A stretch of DNA of 64,000 nucleotides from Mesorhizobium terrae (GTDB taxonomy: Bacteria; Pseudomonadota; Alphaproteobacteria; Rhizobiales; Rhizobiaceae): positions 3,923,501 to 3,987,500 of the forward strand of contig NZ_CP044218.1 of the NCBI RefSeq assembly GCF_008727715.1. The letters are read 5' to 3'. The stretch's first letter is position 1. Every line of letters starts with the position of its first letter. The notes under the pieces were generated by a model. It saw only the letters and a program-made list of their open reading frames with translations, searched no databases and was not told where the DNA came from. Below, piece after piece: positions 7,298 to 16,667 of this stretch. A program made the translations under genes and the position numbers.

Positions 7298-9883
7298 TCA
7301 CCCGCGCATCTTTTCGCCACTCGGGTCGAACGGTGGCTCAACGTTGATGCGGGCGGGGCGGCGATGTCCGAGGATCTCGATCTCGAACATGCCAGCGGTT
7401 TCGTTCTCGGCAAGTGCTGCCGGCACGTAGCCCTGGGCCATGGATTTCTTGACATAGTGCGCATAGCCGCCCGACGTGATCCAGCCGACGACCCGCCATT
7501 CGCCGTCAACGATGCCGCGCACGGCGGAAGCGCCCTGCGCGGCCGTCGAGCCGCGTACTTCCTTGCCGGTCTCGTCGAAGCGTGGTGCCCCGTAGCCATG
7601 CGGCTTCTCGACCGTGCCGTAGTCGGTCGGCACCTTGGCCCATACCGGCTCGTCGCCCATCACGTCGGCGTCGGCGACATCGACAATGAAGGAGACACGG
7701 CGCAGCTTCGAACCTTGGCCGTTGGCCATTACCGCCTGTTCCTTGGCAGCGGCCTCGCGGCCGATGAAGTCGTTCTTCTCCATCTTGATAAAGCGGTCCA
7801 TGCCGCCTTCGAACGGGCCGTAGATGGGGCGCAGTTCGCGGAACCAGGTGGGGAAGTTCTTTTCCAGGCGCATCGCAAGCAAGGCGCGCATGCCGAAATC
7901 GACGATGCCGAACTCCTCGCCGGCGCCCTTGATCGCCGCGTAGACCAGGCGCTGATAGGCCGGCGCCATCCAGATCTCGTAGCCGAGGTCGCCGGTATAG
8001 GTGATGCGGTTGACCATGCAGGGCGCGCCGCCGACGGCCATCTCGCGGAAGTCCATGAACTTGAAGGCCGTGGACGAGATGTCGACGTCAACCAGCTTCT
8101 GCAGCAGTTCCTGCGCCTTGGGGCCAGCGATCGAAAGGCCGACCAGCGTCTGGTCGAACCGGTGCAGAGCGACCGAGCCGTCCTTCGGCAGGTGCTTTTC
8201 GAACCAGCGCATGTGGTATTTCTGCGCCGCCGACGAGCCCCAGATCATAAATTTCTCTTCGTCGGTCTTGGCGATGGTGAAATCGCCGATCAGCTTGCCG
8301 AATTCGTTCAGCATCGGCGTCAGCACGATGCGGCCCTTCTTCGGCATGCGGTTGGTCATCAGGCGATTGAGGAAGTCCTCCGCGCTCGGGCCCGACACCT
8401 CATACTTGGCGAAGTTGGCGATCTCGGTGACACCGACGCGCTCGCGCACGGCGCGCACCTCGTTGCCGATATGCTCGAAATCGTTGGAGCGGTGGAAGGA
8501 AACGATGTCCTTCGGCTCGCTGCCCTTGGGGGCGAACCACAGCGGCGTTTCCAGACCCCACGAGTCGCCCATCACAGCGTTGTTTGCGACCATCGTGTCG
8601 TAGAGCGGCGTGGTCTGCGCCGGCCTTGCCGCTGGCAGTTCCTCGTTGGGGAAGCGGATGGAGAAGCGGCGCGAATAGTTTTCGCGCACCTTGGCGTTGG
8701 TGTAGCGCAGCGAGGCCCATTCGCCCCAGCGCGCGACATCCATGCCCCAGACGTCGAAGCCGGGATCGCCGTTCACCATCCAGTTCGACAGCGCCAGTCC
8801 GACGCCACCGCCCTGGCTGAACCCAGCCATGACCGCGCAGGCGCACCAGAAATTGGTGAGGCCCTGCACCGGGCCGACCAGCGGGTTGCCATCCGGCGCG
8901 AAGGTGAACGGGCCATTGATGATCTGCTTGATGCCGGCCTTCTCGATGCCGGGGAAATGCCTGAAGCCGATTTCCAGCGACGGCGCGATACGGTCGATGT
9001 CGGGCTGCAGCAGTTCGTGGCCGAAATTCCACGGCGTGTTGACCGGCGACCAAGGCTTGCAGGCCTTCTCATAGGTGCCGAGCAGGATGCCGTTGCGCTC
9101 CTGTCGCGTGTAGATCTCGCCCTTGAAGTCGAGCACGCCGACCATTTCACGGCCGGTTTCCTTGTTGAAGGCCTCGACCTCCGGCATCGGCTCGGTCAGC
9201 AGGTACATATGCTCCATGGCCAGCAGCGGCAGCTCGACGCCGACCATGCGGCCGACCTCGCGTGCCCACAAGCCGCCGCAGTTCACGACATGCTCGGCCT
9301 TGACCGTGCCCTGTTCGGTGATGACGTTCCAGGTGCCGTCCGGATCCTGCGTTAGCTCGACAACGCGGTTGCGCAAGACGATCTCTGCGCCGAGCTTCTT
9401 GGCGGCCTTGGCATAGGCGTGGGTGGTGCCGGAAGGGTCGAGATGGCCTTCCACCGGATCCCACATGGCGCCGACGAAGTGCTTCTCGTCCATCAGCGGG
9501 AACATCGCCTTGGCCTCGGCCGGCGTGATCAGCTCGGTGTCCATGCCGAGATAGCGGCCCTTGGCGTGAGCCAGTCGCAGGAAATCCATGCGCTCGGGAC
9601 TGTCGGCCAGCATGACGCCGCCGGTCAGGTGCAGCGAGCAGGACTGGCCCGAAAGCTCTTCCAGCTCCTTGTAGAGCTGCACGGTATAGGCCTGCAGCTT
9701 GGCGACGTTGGGGTCGCCGTTCAGCGTGTGGAAGCCGCCGGCGGCATGCCAGGACGAGCCGGAGGTAAGTTCCGAGCGCTCGATCAGCATCACGTCTTTC
9801 CAGCCAGCCTTGGCCAGGTGGTAGAGGACCGAGCAGCCGACGACACCGCCGCCGATGACAACCGCTTTAGCGTGGGATTTCAT
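7298..9883 (-). CDS. Dimethylglycine/sarcosine dehydrogenase-like FAD oxidoreductase with GcvT domain
   Basis: The 861-residue protein has an N-terminal Rossmann FAD motif (VIGGGVVGCS, residues 9-18) and SGSSWHAAGG (residues 41-50), whose H46 aligns with the His that carries covalent FAD in dimethylglycine dehydrogenase. The DAO domain runs to about residue 370, followed by an FAO-type linker. A GcvT-like folate-binding domain starts near residue 430 (NYLGYEIWM-type segment GDLGYEIWM and MRLEKNFPTW), and a GCV_T C-terminal domain ends the protein. The family oxidatively demethylates N-methyl amines and passes the one-carbon unit to tetrahydrofolate. The gene lies 79 bp after mttB-like and 107 bp before the DddP-like gene, all on the minus strand. 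The exact methylated substrate is not readable. Confidence 0.85.
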   Translation of the reverse strand: MKSHAKAVVIGGGVVGCSVLYHLAKAGWKDVMLIERSELTSGSSWHAAGGFHTLNGDPNVAKLQAYTVQLYKELEELSGQSCSLHLTGGVMLADSPERMDFLRLAHAKGRYLGMDTELITPAEAKAMFPLMDEKHFVGAMWDPVEGHLDPSGTTHAYAKAAKKLGAEIVLRNRVVELTQDPDGTWNVITEQGTVKAEHVVNCGGLWAREVGRMVGVELPLLAMEHMYLLTEPMPEVEAFNKETGREMVGVLDFKGEIYTRQERNGILLGTYEKACKPWSPVNTPWNFGHELLQPDIDRIAPSLEIGFRHFPGIEKAGIKQIINGPFTFAPDGNPLVGPVQGLTNFWCACAVMAGFSQGGGVGLALSNWMVNGDPGFDVWGMDVARWGEWASLRYTNAKVRENYSRRFSIRFPNEELPAARPAQTTPLYDTMVANNAVMGDSWGLETPLWFAPKGSEPKDIVSFHRSNDFEHIGNEVRAVRERVGVTEIANFAKYEVSGPSAEDFLNRLMTNRMPKKGRIVLTPMLNEFGKLIGDFTIAKTDEEKFMIWGSSAAQKYHMRWFEKHLPKDGSVALHRFDQTLVGLSIAGPKAQELLQKLVDVDISSTAFKFMDFREMAVGGAPCMVNRITYTGDLGYEIWMAPAYQRLVYAAIKGAGEEFGIVDFGMRALLAMRLEKNFPTWFRELRPIYGPFEGGMDRFIKMEKNDFIGREAAAKEQAVMANGQGSKLRRVSFIVDVADADVMGDEPVWAKVPTDYGTVEKPHGYGAPRFDETGKEVRGSTAAQGASAVRGIVDGEWRVVGWITSGGYAHYVKKSMAQGYVPAALAENETAGMFEIEILGHRRPARINVEPPFDPSGEKMRG

Positions 9884-9962
9884 GGTGTTGAGGCTCTCAA
9901 TCTAACAAAATGAGTCAAGACGTTGATGCTCCTTGATCAGCGATCGAGGGGCGAATGAAAAA

Positions 9963-11540
9963 TCAGAAGTCAGTCGGCGCGCCGCCTTCGGCGATGCGCT
10001 TGTCGACGAAGGCGTTGAGCTCCTCGCGGATCGCCGGGTCGATATAGGGCTCCTCGTAGCTCGCCAGACGCTCCTTCCAGACGCGGTTGGCGCGGTCGAT
10101 GGCGGTCGGCGAGCCGGCCTCGGCCCAGGTCTCGAAATTGCGCCAGTCGGAGATGATCGGCGAATAGAAGGCTGTCTTGTAGCGGTCCTGTGTGTGCTGG
10201 GTGCCGAAGAAATGGCCGCCGGGGCCGACCGACTGGATGGCGTCGAAGCCGAGCGCGTCTTCGGAAAGGTCGAGCGGCGTCAGGAATTCGGCCACCATCT
10301 GCAGGAGGTCGATGTCCAGAATGGTCTTCTCGAAGGAGCAGCGCAGGCCGCCTTCCAGCCAGCCGGCGGCATGCATCATCAAATTGCCGCCGCCTTGGAC
10401 GGCGCCCCACAGCGAGAAAACGCTTTCATAGGCCGCCTGCGCGTCCACGGTGTTGGCGGCGCAGGTGTTGGAGGTGCGGTAAGGAATTTTGTAGCGGCGC
10501 GCCAGCTGGCCGCCGACAAGCTGCGCCTTCATGTATTCCGGCGTGCCGAAAGCAGGGGCGCCCGACTTCATGTCGACATTGGAGGTGAAGCCGCCATAAC
10601 CCACCGGCGCGCCCTTTTTCACCATCTGTGCAAAGGAAATGCCGGCAAGCGCCTCGGCGTTCTGCTGCACAAGCGCACCGGCGATCGTGACCGGCGCCAT
10701 CGCGCCCGACAGGGTGAAGGGCGTGACGATGACGACCTGGCCCATCGAAGACATCTGGATGATGCCTTCCATCATCGGCACGTCGAGTTTGAGCGGTGAA
10801 TTGGTGTTGATGATGGTGAAGACCGACGGCTCCTGCATCAACTGTTCGCGGGAAATGCCACGGGCGATGCGGGTGATCTCGATGCCGTCGACATTGCGCT
10901 CCTTACCGAGCGAATAGATGTGGAACATCTTGTCGGTGAGCAGTGCTAGGTCGCGGATGCATTCGAGGTGGCGGATCGATGGGTGGATGTCGATCGGCTC
11001 GACGGGGTAGCCGCCCGTGCAGTTCAAGATGTTGTGCATCTGCGCGAGCTTGAGGAAATTGCGGTAGTCGACCTGATTGCCTGGTCGGCGACCACGGTCG
11101 ATGTCGGAGCAGTTGGGCGCCGACGCCATCATCGAGATGATCAGATTGTTGCCGCCGAAGCGCACATTGTGCGCCGGGTTGCGGGCATGGATGGTGAATT
11201 CCGACGGGCAGTGGGAGATCAGCTCGATGATCATGTCGCTGTCGAAGCGCACACGCTCGCTCCCAGGGCGCACATCGGCGCCGTGTTCCTTCATGATCTG
11301 GCGGGCGCCATCGTGGAGAACGTCGACGCCGATTTCCTTCAGCACACGCAGCGAGGCGAGGTGGATCGATTCCAGCTCATCGTCGGAAACTAGCTTCGTC
11401 GGCTGCAACGGGTTTTTCAGCTGCCGGAACGCCGGCTGCTCGAAAGCCGCCGAACCGCCGGCGCGTTTTCCTGCGCGGCCGCCGCGGCGGGCGCGATCGG
11501 TGGCCAGAACCGGCTCGGCGGGGTGCAGTGCAGCGGTCAT
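9963..11540 (-). CDS. MttB-family (trimethylamine methyltransferase-like) protein, non-pyrrolysine
   Basis: The start at 11540 (MTAALHPAEPVLATDR) has GAGGA 6 nt upstream, so it is preferred to the longer frame reaching 11630. The 525-residue product has the MttB/COG5598 layout: a charged N-terminal tail, LASLRVLKEIGVDVLHDGARQIM near residue 70, GGYPVEPIDIHPSIRHLE in the centre, and a C-terminal barrel part with VGPGGHFFGTQHTQDRY. There is no in-frame amber codon, so it lacks the pyrrolysine of true trimethylamine methyltransferases. Non-Pyl relatives include glycine betaine methyltransferases, which methylate a cognate corrinoid protein. No corrinoid-protein gene is visible in this window. 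It is the first gene of the probable mttB-dmg-dddP operon. Confidence 0.8.
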   Translation of the reverse strand: MTAALHPAEPVLATDRARRGGRAGKRAGGSAAFEQPAFRQLKNPLQPTKLVSDDELESIHLASLRVLKEIGVDVLHDGARQIMKEHGADVRPGSERVRFDSDMIIELISHCPSEFTIHARNPAHNVRFGGNNLIISMMASAPNCSDIDRGRRPGNQVDYRNFLKLAQMHNILNCTGGYPVEPIDIHPSIRHLECIRDLALLTDKMFHIYSLGKERNVDGIEITRIARGISREQLMQEPSVFTIINTNSPLKLDVPMMEGIIQMSSMGQVVIVTPFTLSGAMAPVTIAGALVQQNAEALAGISFAQMVKKGAPVGYGGFTSNVDMKSGAPAFGTPEYMKAQLVGGQLARRYKIPYRTSNTCAANTVDAQAAYESVFSLWGAVQGGGNLMMHAAGWLEGGLRCSFEKTILDIDLLQMVAEFLTPLDLSEDALGFDAIQSVGPGGHFFGTQHTQDRYKTAFYSPIISDWRNFETWAEAGSPTAIDRANRVWKERLASYEEPYIDPAIREELNAFVDKRIAEGGAPTDF

Positions 11541-11787
11541 GGTCGGTCCTCGTGATGGTTCCAAATCGGCCGCATAATGGACCGCCGTGAAAATCGCCAT
11601 TGCGGAGGCGGCGACCACTAGGACGAGCAAAGCGACATGACGTACGTCACCTTCCGGTGGCGTCCGAGACCGCGTCGCAGCCCGCGCCGCAGAATGTGAA
11701 CGGCGTTACAGTGGCGCCATGAGAAGCGGCTAAAGTGCTCCCGCCGCACCCGATCCATGAATGTCGATTGGTCCTGAGGGGGAAACC

Positions 11788-13692
11788 ATGGCCGACGTCG
11801 TCAAAGTGAGAGCCGCAACCAACAATGAGGTGGCCTTCGTCGCCTGGGATGTCGATGGCATGATCCCTGGCTGCCTCGGCTTTGAAATCGTCCGGCTTTA
11901 TCCGGCGACGGGCGAGGAGCGCTGCCTGGCCTCCTGGGTGCCGTTCAAGGGGCAGCGAAACCAGGATTGGATACCGCAGGACACCGGCGTCTGGCCGGTG
12001 CAGAAGACTTTCTGGCGCGATCTGACGCTGCGCCGCCGGCGAGACAGTCTCGACGTCAGGCAAGATGGCGAGATGGTCGCCTATCGCGTGCGGCCTGTCG
12101 GTGACATGAAGCCCGGATTGGAACCGGTGCCAGTGCGTCCGCCGCAGGTCGACGGCAAGCCGACCTATACCGGTACGCCGCGTCCGCTCGGCTATCTGGG
12201 GCAGGGCGCCGTCAGCCCGACGATTTTCCTCGGCTCGATGTTCGGCAAGGCACGCGTCGCCTTCACCAATGGCGTTTTGTCGACGCAATGGATGTCGCAT
12301 GCGCTGGCGGATGCGGGCATCAAGATTGGCCAACGCGACAAGATCCGGGAGGAGTTGCAGAACCCCGCCAGCAAGATCCGCGCTTACCTGCATGGTGATG
12401 TACCGGATGTTCTGACCAGCCTGCTCAAACGCGCGAAAAGTGAGGGTGGCTCGGTACGGCTGGCGCTCTACGAACTCGGCGATGACGTGCTGCGCGACGC
12501 CATCATCGGCGCCAAGGATGTGGTCGAGGTCATCCTTTCCAATTCCGGCAAGGACGACCAGACCAAGAAATGGGATTTCGGCAACGCGCCTTATCGCAAG
12601 GCGCTGCATGATGCCGGCGTGACGGTGACCGACCGGCTCTTCAACAACAACCACATCGGCCACAACAAATTCGCCGTCTATCGCGACAGCCATGGCGAGC
12701 CGCAGGCGGTGATGACCGGCTCGACCAACTGGACGACCACCGGCATTTGCGGCCAGTCCAACAATGCCTTCCTCCGTGACGACCCGCAGATGGCGCGGGT
12801 TTTCAACGATTACTGGGAACGCATGAAGGCGGACGTCTTTCCGCCACCGGCGAGCGAATTCGCGGCGGGTCGTGCCGTGCAGACGCAAGGTGTGCCGTTC
12901 CGCAAGGACAATCACATCGCCAACCCGCTCGACGGCCAGAGCGCACCGATCGATGGCATGACGGTGTGGTTTTCGCCGAACGACCCGCAGCGCAACAAGA
13001 AGACGATTTCGGTGCGGCCGGTCGATCTCACGGATGTCTTCGCCCGCATCCGGGCGGCCAAGAAAGCGGTGCTGTTCCTGGTCTTCAATCCCTCCCAGCG
13101 CGGCGAGAACTCGATCATCGCCGAAGCGGTTGCTGCGGCTACGGCAAATCCGAAACTGATCGTGCAAGGCGCGATCAGCGACCCGGCCGCGATGCCAAAC
13201 TACGAAAAGGCCGAGAAGGACCCGGTTACCAAGGCGGTGACCAAGCAAGGCAGGGCGCCTTTCGTCTTCCCGGAAAAGGTGTGGGAGATGCCGAACGTCT
13301 CGATCGTGCGGGCCGCGAACCTGACCGGCGCGTCGATCGCGCGCGACTTCCAGGCCGAGGTGCTGACCATCGGCCATGCCATCGTGCACGATAAGATCGT
13401 CATCATCGACCCGATGGAAGACAATGCGACCGTCATCACCGGCAGCCACAATCTCGGTTACAAGGCTTCTTACGAAAACGACGAGAACCTGGTGATCGTC
13501 GAGGGCGACAAGACCTTCGCGGCCGCCTACGCGGTGCATTTCCTCGATGTGTTCGACCACTACAAGTTCCGCGCCTGGCGACGTACGATCGGCAAGGGTC
13601 CATCCGACGATGACGGATTGCAGACAAGCGACGACTGGCTGAAACCCTATGCCGACGGCAAAAAGGGCGCGCTCGCTCGCTATTTCCCCTGA
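11788..13692 (+). CDS. Phospholipase D-like protein with two HKD motifs
   Basis: The start at 11788 (MADVVKVRAAT) is preceded by GAGGGGGA, a better site than the ATG at 11761. The 634-residue product has an N-terminal ~120-residue beta-rich, fibronectin-like region (VAFVAWDVDGMIPGCLGFEIV), then two PLD catalytic motifs: HNKFAVYRD (H292, K294) with GSTNWT, and HDKIVIID (H534, K536) with GSHNLG. Both contain the H-x-K signature followed by an Asp and a GS-N motif, so both half-sites look active. No signal peptide or membrane segment is seen, so the enzyme is cytosolic or exported by a non-Sec route. It could be a phospholipase, nuclease or phosphatidyltransferase. It stands alone, with no partner genes of a secretion system nearby. 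Confidence 0.8.
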   Translation: MADVVKVRAATNNEVAFVAWDVDGMIPGCLGFEIVRLYPATGEERCLASWVPFKGQRNQDWIPQDTGVWPVQKTFWRDLTLRRRRDSLDVRQDGEMVAYRVRPVGDMKPGLEPVPVRPPQVDGKPTYTGTPRPLGYLGQGAVSPTIFLGSMFGKARVAFTNGVLSTQWMSHALADAGIKIGQRDKIREELQNPASKIRAYLHGDVPDVLTSLLKRAKSEGGSVRLALYELGDDVLRDAIIGAKDVVEVILSNSGKDDQTKKWDFGNAPYRKALHDAGVTVTDRLFNNNHIGHNKFAVYRDSHGEPQAVMTGSTNWTTTGICGQSNNAFLRDDPQMARVFNDYWERMKADVFPPPASEFAAGRAVQTQGVPFRKDNHIANPLDGQSAPIDGMTVWFSPNDPQRNKKTISVRPVDLTDVFARIRAAKKAVLFLVFNPSQRGENSIIAEAVAAATANPKLIVQGAISDPAAMPNYEKAEKDPVTKAVTKQGRAPFVFPEKVWEMPNVSIVRAANLTGASIARDFQAEVLTIGHAIVHDKIVIIDPMEDNATVITGSHNLGYKASYENDENLVIVEGDKTFAAAYAVHFLDVFDHYKFRAWRRTIGKGPSDDDGLQTSDDWLKPYADGKKGALARYFP

Positions 13693-13828
13693 ACCACGGC
13701 TGGCGGCCTGGGGTCTTCGCGCCAGTGGCGCAAGCGATCACCGGGCAACGGCTCTTTCCTCTCCCGCCTCGAACCGCTAGCACCCGAAGACGGTCGGTTC
13801 TTGTCGAACCGGCGGTTTGGGGAGCGAG

Positions 13829-15016
13829 ATGGCTGCGGCGGAGACCTGCGACAACGAGGTGGCGACCAATTGGGCGGGCATCGCCGGCGTCATCGCGACT
13901 GTGTCGGTCTTTGCCATCGCGCAGGGCCTTACCTATCCGCTTTTGTCCTTCATTCTGCAGAGGCAGGGTGTTCCGCCGGCGATGATTGGCCTGTCAGCGG
14001 CGATGACGCCGATCGGCTTCATGGTGTCGTCGCCATTGATACCGGTGCTGGCGCGGCGCTTCGGCCCGGGTCGTACGGCGCTGACTTGTGCTGTGCTTTC
14101 GGCGCTCGCCCTGGCGCTCGTCGGCTGGAGCTACAATGTCTATGCCTGGTTTCCGCTGCGCTTCATGATCGGCGTCGTCACCAATCCGCTCTATGTGCTG
14201 AGCGAAGTGTGGATGATCGCGCTGGCGCCGCCGGCGAAGCGCGGCCGCATCATGGGTGTCTATTCGACGCTGATCTCGGCGGGGTTCGCCACCGGGCCAC
14301 TCTGCCTGCTGCTGGTCGGCACGGAAGGGTGGTCGCCCTTCCTGCTCGGCATCGTCGCTTTCCTGATCTGCGGCGCCTGCCTGGCCGCGGTGCTGCCGAA
14401 ACTGCCCAAGGTGGACCAGAGCGGCCACCATGTCTCGGTGCTGGGCTTCATGCCGTTGGCAGGGTTGCTGCTTGGAGCGGTCGTTGTCGCCGCCGGCTTC
14501 GAACAGGCGGTGCTGGCGCTTCTCCCCGTCTATGGCACGCATTTCGGCATCGCCGAGACACGCATGTCCGCACTTCTCACTGTCATGATCGCCGGCAATA
14601 TCGCCATGCAGGTGCCGCTCGGCCTACTGGCCGAGCGAATGTCGGCGCAGGTCGTGCGCTTTGGCTGCATCGTAGCGACCGTCGTCGGATGCGCTCTGCT
14701 GCCCTTCGTCATCACGTCGCCGCTGGTCTGGCCCTTCCTGTTCGTGCTCGGCGCGGTGTCCTACGGCGTCTATACGATGGCGATCATCGAGCTCGGCGAG
14801 CGCTTCACCGGTCCGGCGCTCATTGCCGGCAACGCCGCCTTTGCCCTGATGTGGGGTGTGGGTGGCATCGCCATGCCGCCGCTGGCCGGCGGCGCGATGA
14901 GCTTGTTCGGTGCGCCTGGCCTGCCCATCACCCTGGGACTGATCTGCCTCGGCCTCGTGGTTGCCTCCGCGCTTGCCCTGCGCGGTGGGTTGAACAGCCG
15001 TCGCGCGGTCGGCTAG
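13829..15016 (+). CDS. MFS transporter
   Basis: The ATG at 13829 (MAAAETCDNEVATNW) follows GGGGAGCGAG, so it is preferred to the TTG at 13817. The 395-residue protein has about 12 hydrophobic segments with a central loop near residue 200. It contains the loop pattern VLARRFGPGRTALTC after helix 2, and RRFGPGR matches the usual GxxxDRxGRR-like motif position. Drug/metabolite efflux or sugar-type import are both possible. The gene stands alone, 137 bp after the PLD gene and 187 bp before the aminotransferase. Confidence 0.85.
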   Translation: MAAAETCDNEVATNWAGIAGVIATVSVFAIAQGLTYPLLSFILQRQGVPPAMIGLSAAMTPIGFMVSSPLIPVLARRFGPGRTALTCAVLSALALALVGWSYNVYAWFPLRFMIGVVTNPLYVLSEVWMIALAPPAKRGRIMGVYSTLISAGFATGPLCLLLVGTEGWSPFLLGIVAFLICGACLAAVLPKLPKVDQSGHHVSVLGFMPLAGLLLGAVVVAAGFEQAVLALLPVYGTHFGIAETRMSALLTVMIAGNIAMQVPLGLLAERMSAQVVRFGCIVATVVGCALLPFVITSPLVWPFLFVLGAVSYGVYTMAIIELGERFTGPALIAGNAAFALMWGVGGIAMPPLAGGAMSLFGAPGLPITLGLICLGLVVASALALRGGLNSRRAVG

Positions 15017-15202
15017 AGTGCCCGGATGCGCGCCGTGAACCTTCACCCTCGCAAGCTCGATGCCGCAGTGACGCCGTCGCCGCGCACCCGTCATGCCGAG
15101 CTCATGCGCCTGTGCGCCCGCATCGGCTATTCGCCTCCGTCCTGCCCTTGAGAATCCGCCTCCGGCTCCTGCCGGATTGATTCAAGAGGAAAGGATAACC
15201 CG

Positions 15203-16582
15203 ATGACTTATCAGAATTATTCGCTGAAGCAGTTGCAGCAGATCGACGCTGCGCACCATTTGCATCCCTTTACGGACCACAAGGAACTGCGCGAGATCGG
15301 TTCGCGCATCATCACCCGTGCGGACGGCCCGTTCATCTACGATTCCGAAGGCACGGAAATTCTGGACGGCATGGCCGGCCTGTGGTGCGTGAATGTCGGC
15401 TATGGCCGCAACGAGCTGGCCGACGCCGCCTACCGCCAGATGAAGGAACTGCCCTACTACAATTCCTTCTTCAAATGCTCGACGCCGACACCGGTGCTTT
15501 TGTCCAGGCGGCTGGCTGAGATCGCACCAAAGGGCGTCAGCCAGGTGTTTTACGGCTCGTCCGGCTCGGAGGCCAACGATACGGCCTTGCGCCTGGTGCG
15601 CCACTACTGGGCGCTGATGGGCAAGCCGGAGAAGAACCGCATCATCTCGCGCAAGAACGCCTATCACGGCTCCACCGTGGCCGGCACGTCGCTCGGCGGC
15701 ATGGATGCCATGCACAAGCAGCTCGGCGGCGCGGTTCCCAACATCGTTCATGTCATGATGCCCTACGCCTACGAACTGGCGCTGCCTGGTGAAAGCGACC
15801 ATGACTTCGGCCTGCGTGCCGCCAAGGCGGTCGAGGATGCCATTGTCGAGGCAGGCCAGGAGAATGTGGCGGCCTTCATCGGCGAGCCGATCATGGGCGC
15901 GGGCGGCGTCAAGATTCCGCCGGCCAGCTATTGGCCTGAGGTGCAGCGCATCTGCCGCAAATACGACGTGCTTCTGATGCTGGACGAGGTGATCACCGGC
16001 TATGGCCGTACCGGCGAGTGGTTCGCCGCGGATTATTACGGCATCCAGCCGGACACGATCACCACGGCGAAGGCGCTGACCTCCGGCTACCAGCCACTGT
16101 CGGCGCTGCTGGTGGGTGAACGCGTTGCTGCGACACTGGTCGAGAAGGGTGGCGAATTCTACCACGGCTACACCTATTCCGGTCATCCGGTGGCCTGTGC
16201 CGTGGCATTGGCCAATCTGGACATCATCGCGCGGGAAGGGCTGGTGGAACGAGTGAAGACCGACACCGGGCCGTATTTCGCCAAGGCGCTGCAGGAGCGT
16301 ATCGCCGGGCACGATCTGGTCGGCGAAGTGCGTTCGGTCGGCCTCATGGGCGCGATCGAGATCGTCAAGGACAAGGCGACTAAGGAGCGTTTCCTTCCCG
16401 CCGGAAGTGCTGCGGTGACGGTGCGCGATCATGCAATCGCCAACAACATGATGTTGCGCGCCACCGGCGACACCATGATCCTGTCGCCGCCGCTGATCTG
16501 GACCCGTGATACGATCGACATGGCCTGCGAGCGTATCGCAAAGGCGCTCGATCTGGCGAAAAACGATCTGCGCAAGGCCTGA
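15203..16582 (+). CDS. Class III pyridoxal-phosphate aminotransferase (omega-amino acid type)
   Basis: The 459-residue protein starts MTYQNYSLKQLQQID after a strong AGAGGAAAGGA site. It carries the class III signature: LLMLDEVITGYGRTG (D261 contacts the PLP ring nitrogen) and TTAKALTSGYQPLSA, where K290 forms the Schiff base. SGSEANDTALRL (near 121) and KNAYHGSTVAGTSLGG are the phosphate and substrate loops. The family transfers amino groups from putrescine, beta-alanine, taurine or similar omega-amines to pyruvate or 2-oxoglutarate; the substrate is not readable. No catabolic partner gene lies adjacent, although gabD (45262) could serve downstream if gamma-aminobutyrate-type products form. 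Confidence 0.85.
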   Translation: MTYQNYSLKQLQQIDAAHHLHPFTDHKELREIGSRIITRADGPFIYDSEGTEILDGMAGLWCVNVGYGRNELADAAYRQMKELPYYNSFFKCSTPTPVLLSRRLAEIAPKGVSQVFYGSSGSEANDTALRLVRHYWALMGKPEKNRIISRKNAYHGSTVAGTSLGGMDAMHKQLGGAVPNIVHVMMPYAYELALPGESDHDFGLRAAKAVEDAIVEAGQENVAAFIGEPIMGAGGVKIPPASYWPEVQRICRKYDVLLMLDEVITGYGRTGEWFAADYYGIQPDTITTAKALTSGYQPLSALLVGERVAATLVEKGGEFYHGYTYSGHPVACAVALANLDIIAREGLVERVKTDTGPYFAKALQERIAGHDLVGEVRSVGLMGAIEIVKDKATKERFLPAGSAAVTVRDHAIANNMMLRATGDTMILSPPLIWTRDTIDMACERIAKALDLAKNDLRKA

Positions 16583-16667
16583 CGCTTTGTCGCAGCGAGC
16601 CGGCGGAACGATCCGCCGGCTCCAGCATTGGCCTGCCTCAGGCTTATCTTCCCGTGAGGACAACACC

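Noticed and set aside
9963..11540. Pyrrolysine-containing MttB
   Set aside because: The frame has no in-frame amber codon, so the protein is a non-pyrrolysine family member.
11647..13560. Long open frame antisense to the PLD-like gene (637 codons)
   Set aside because: High G+C favours long open antisense frames; the plus-strand protein has two intact HKD motifs and a good ribosome site, while the antisense product shows no recognisable domain.
15026..15151. Forty-one-codon plus-strand frame after the MFS gene
   Set aside because: No ribosome site, no recognisable family and chance open frames of this size are expected at this G+C.
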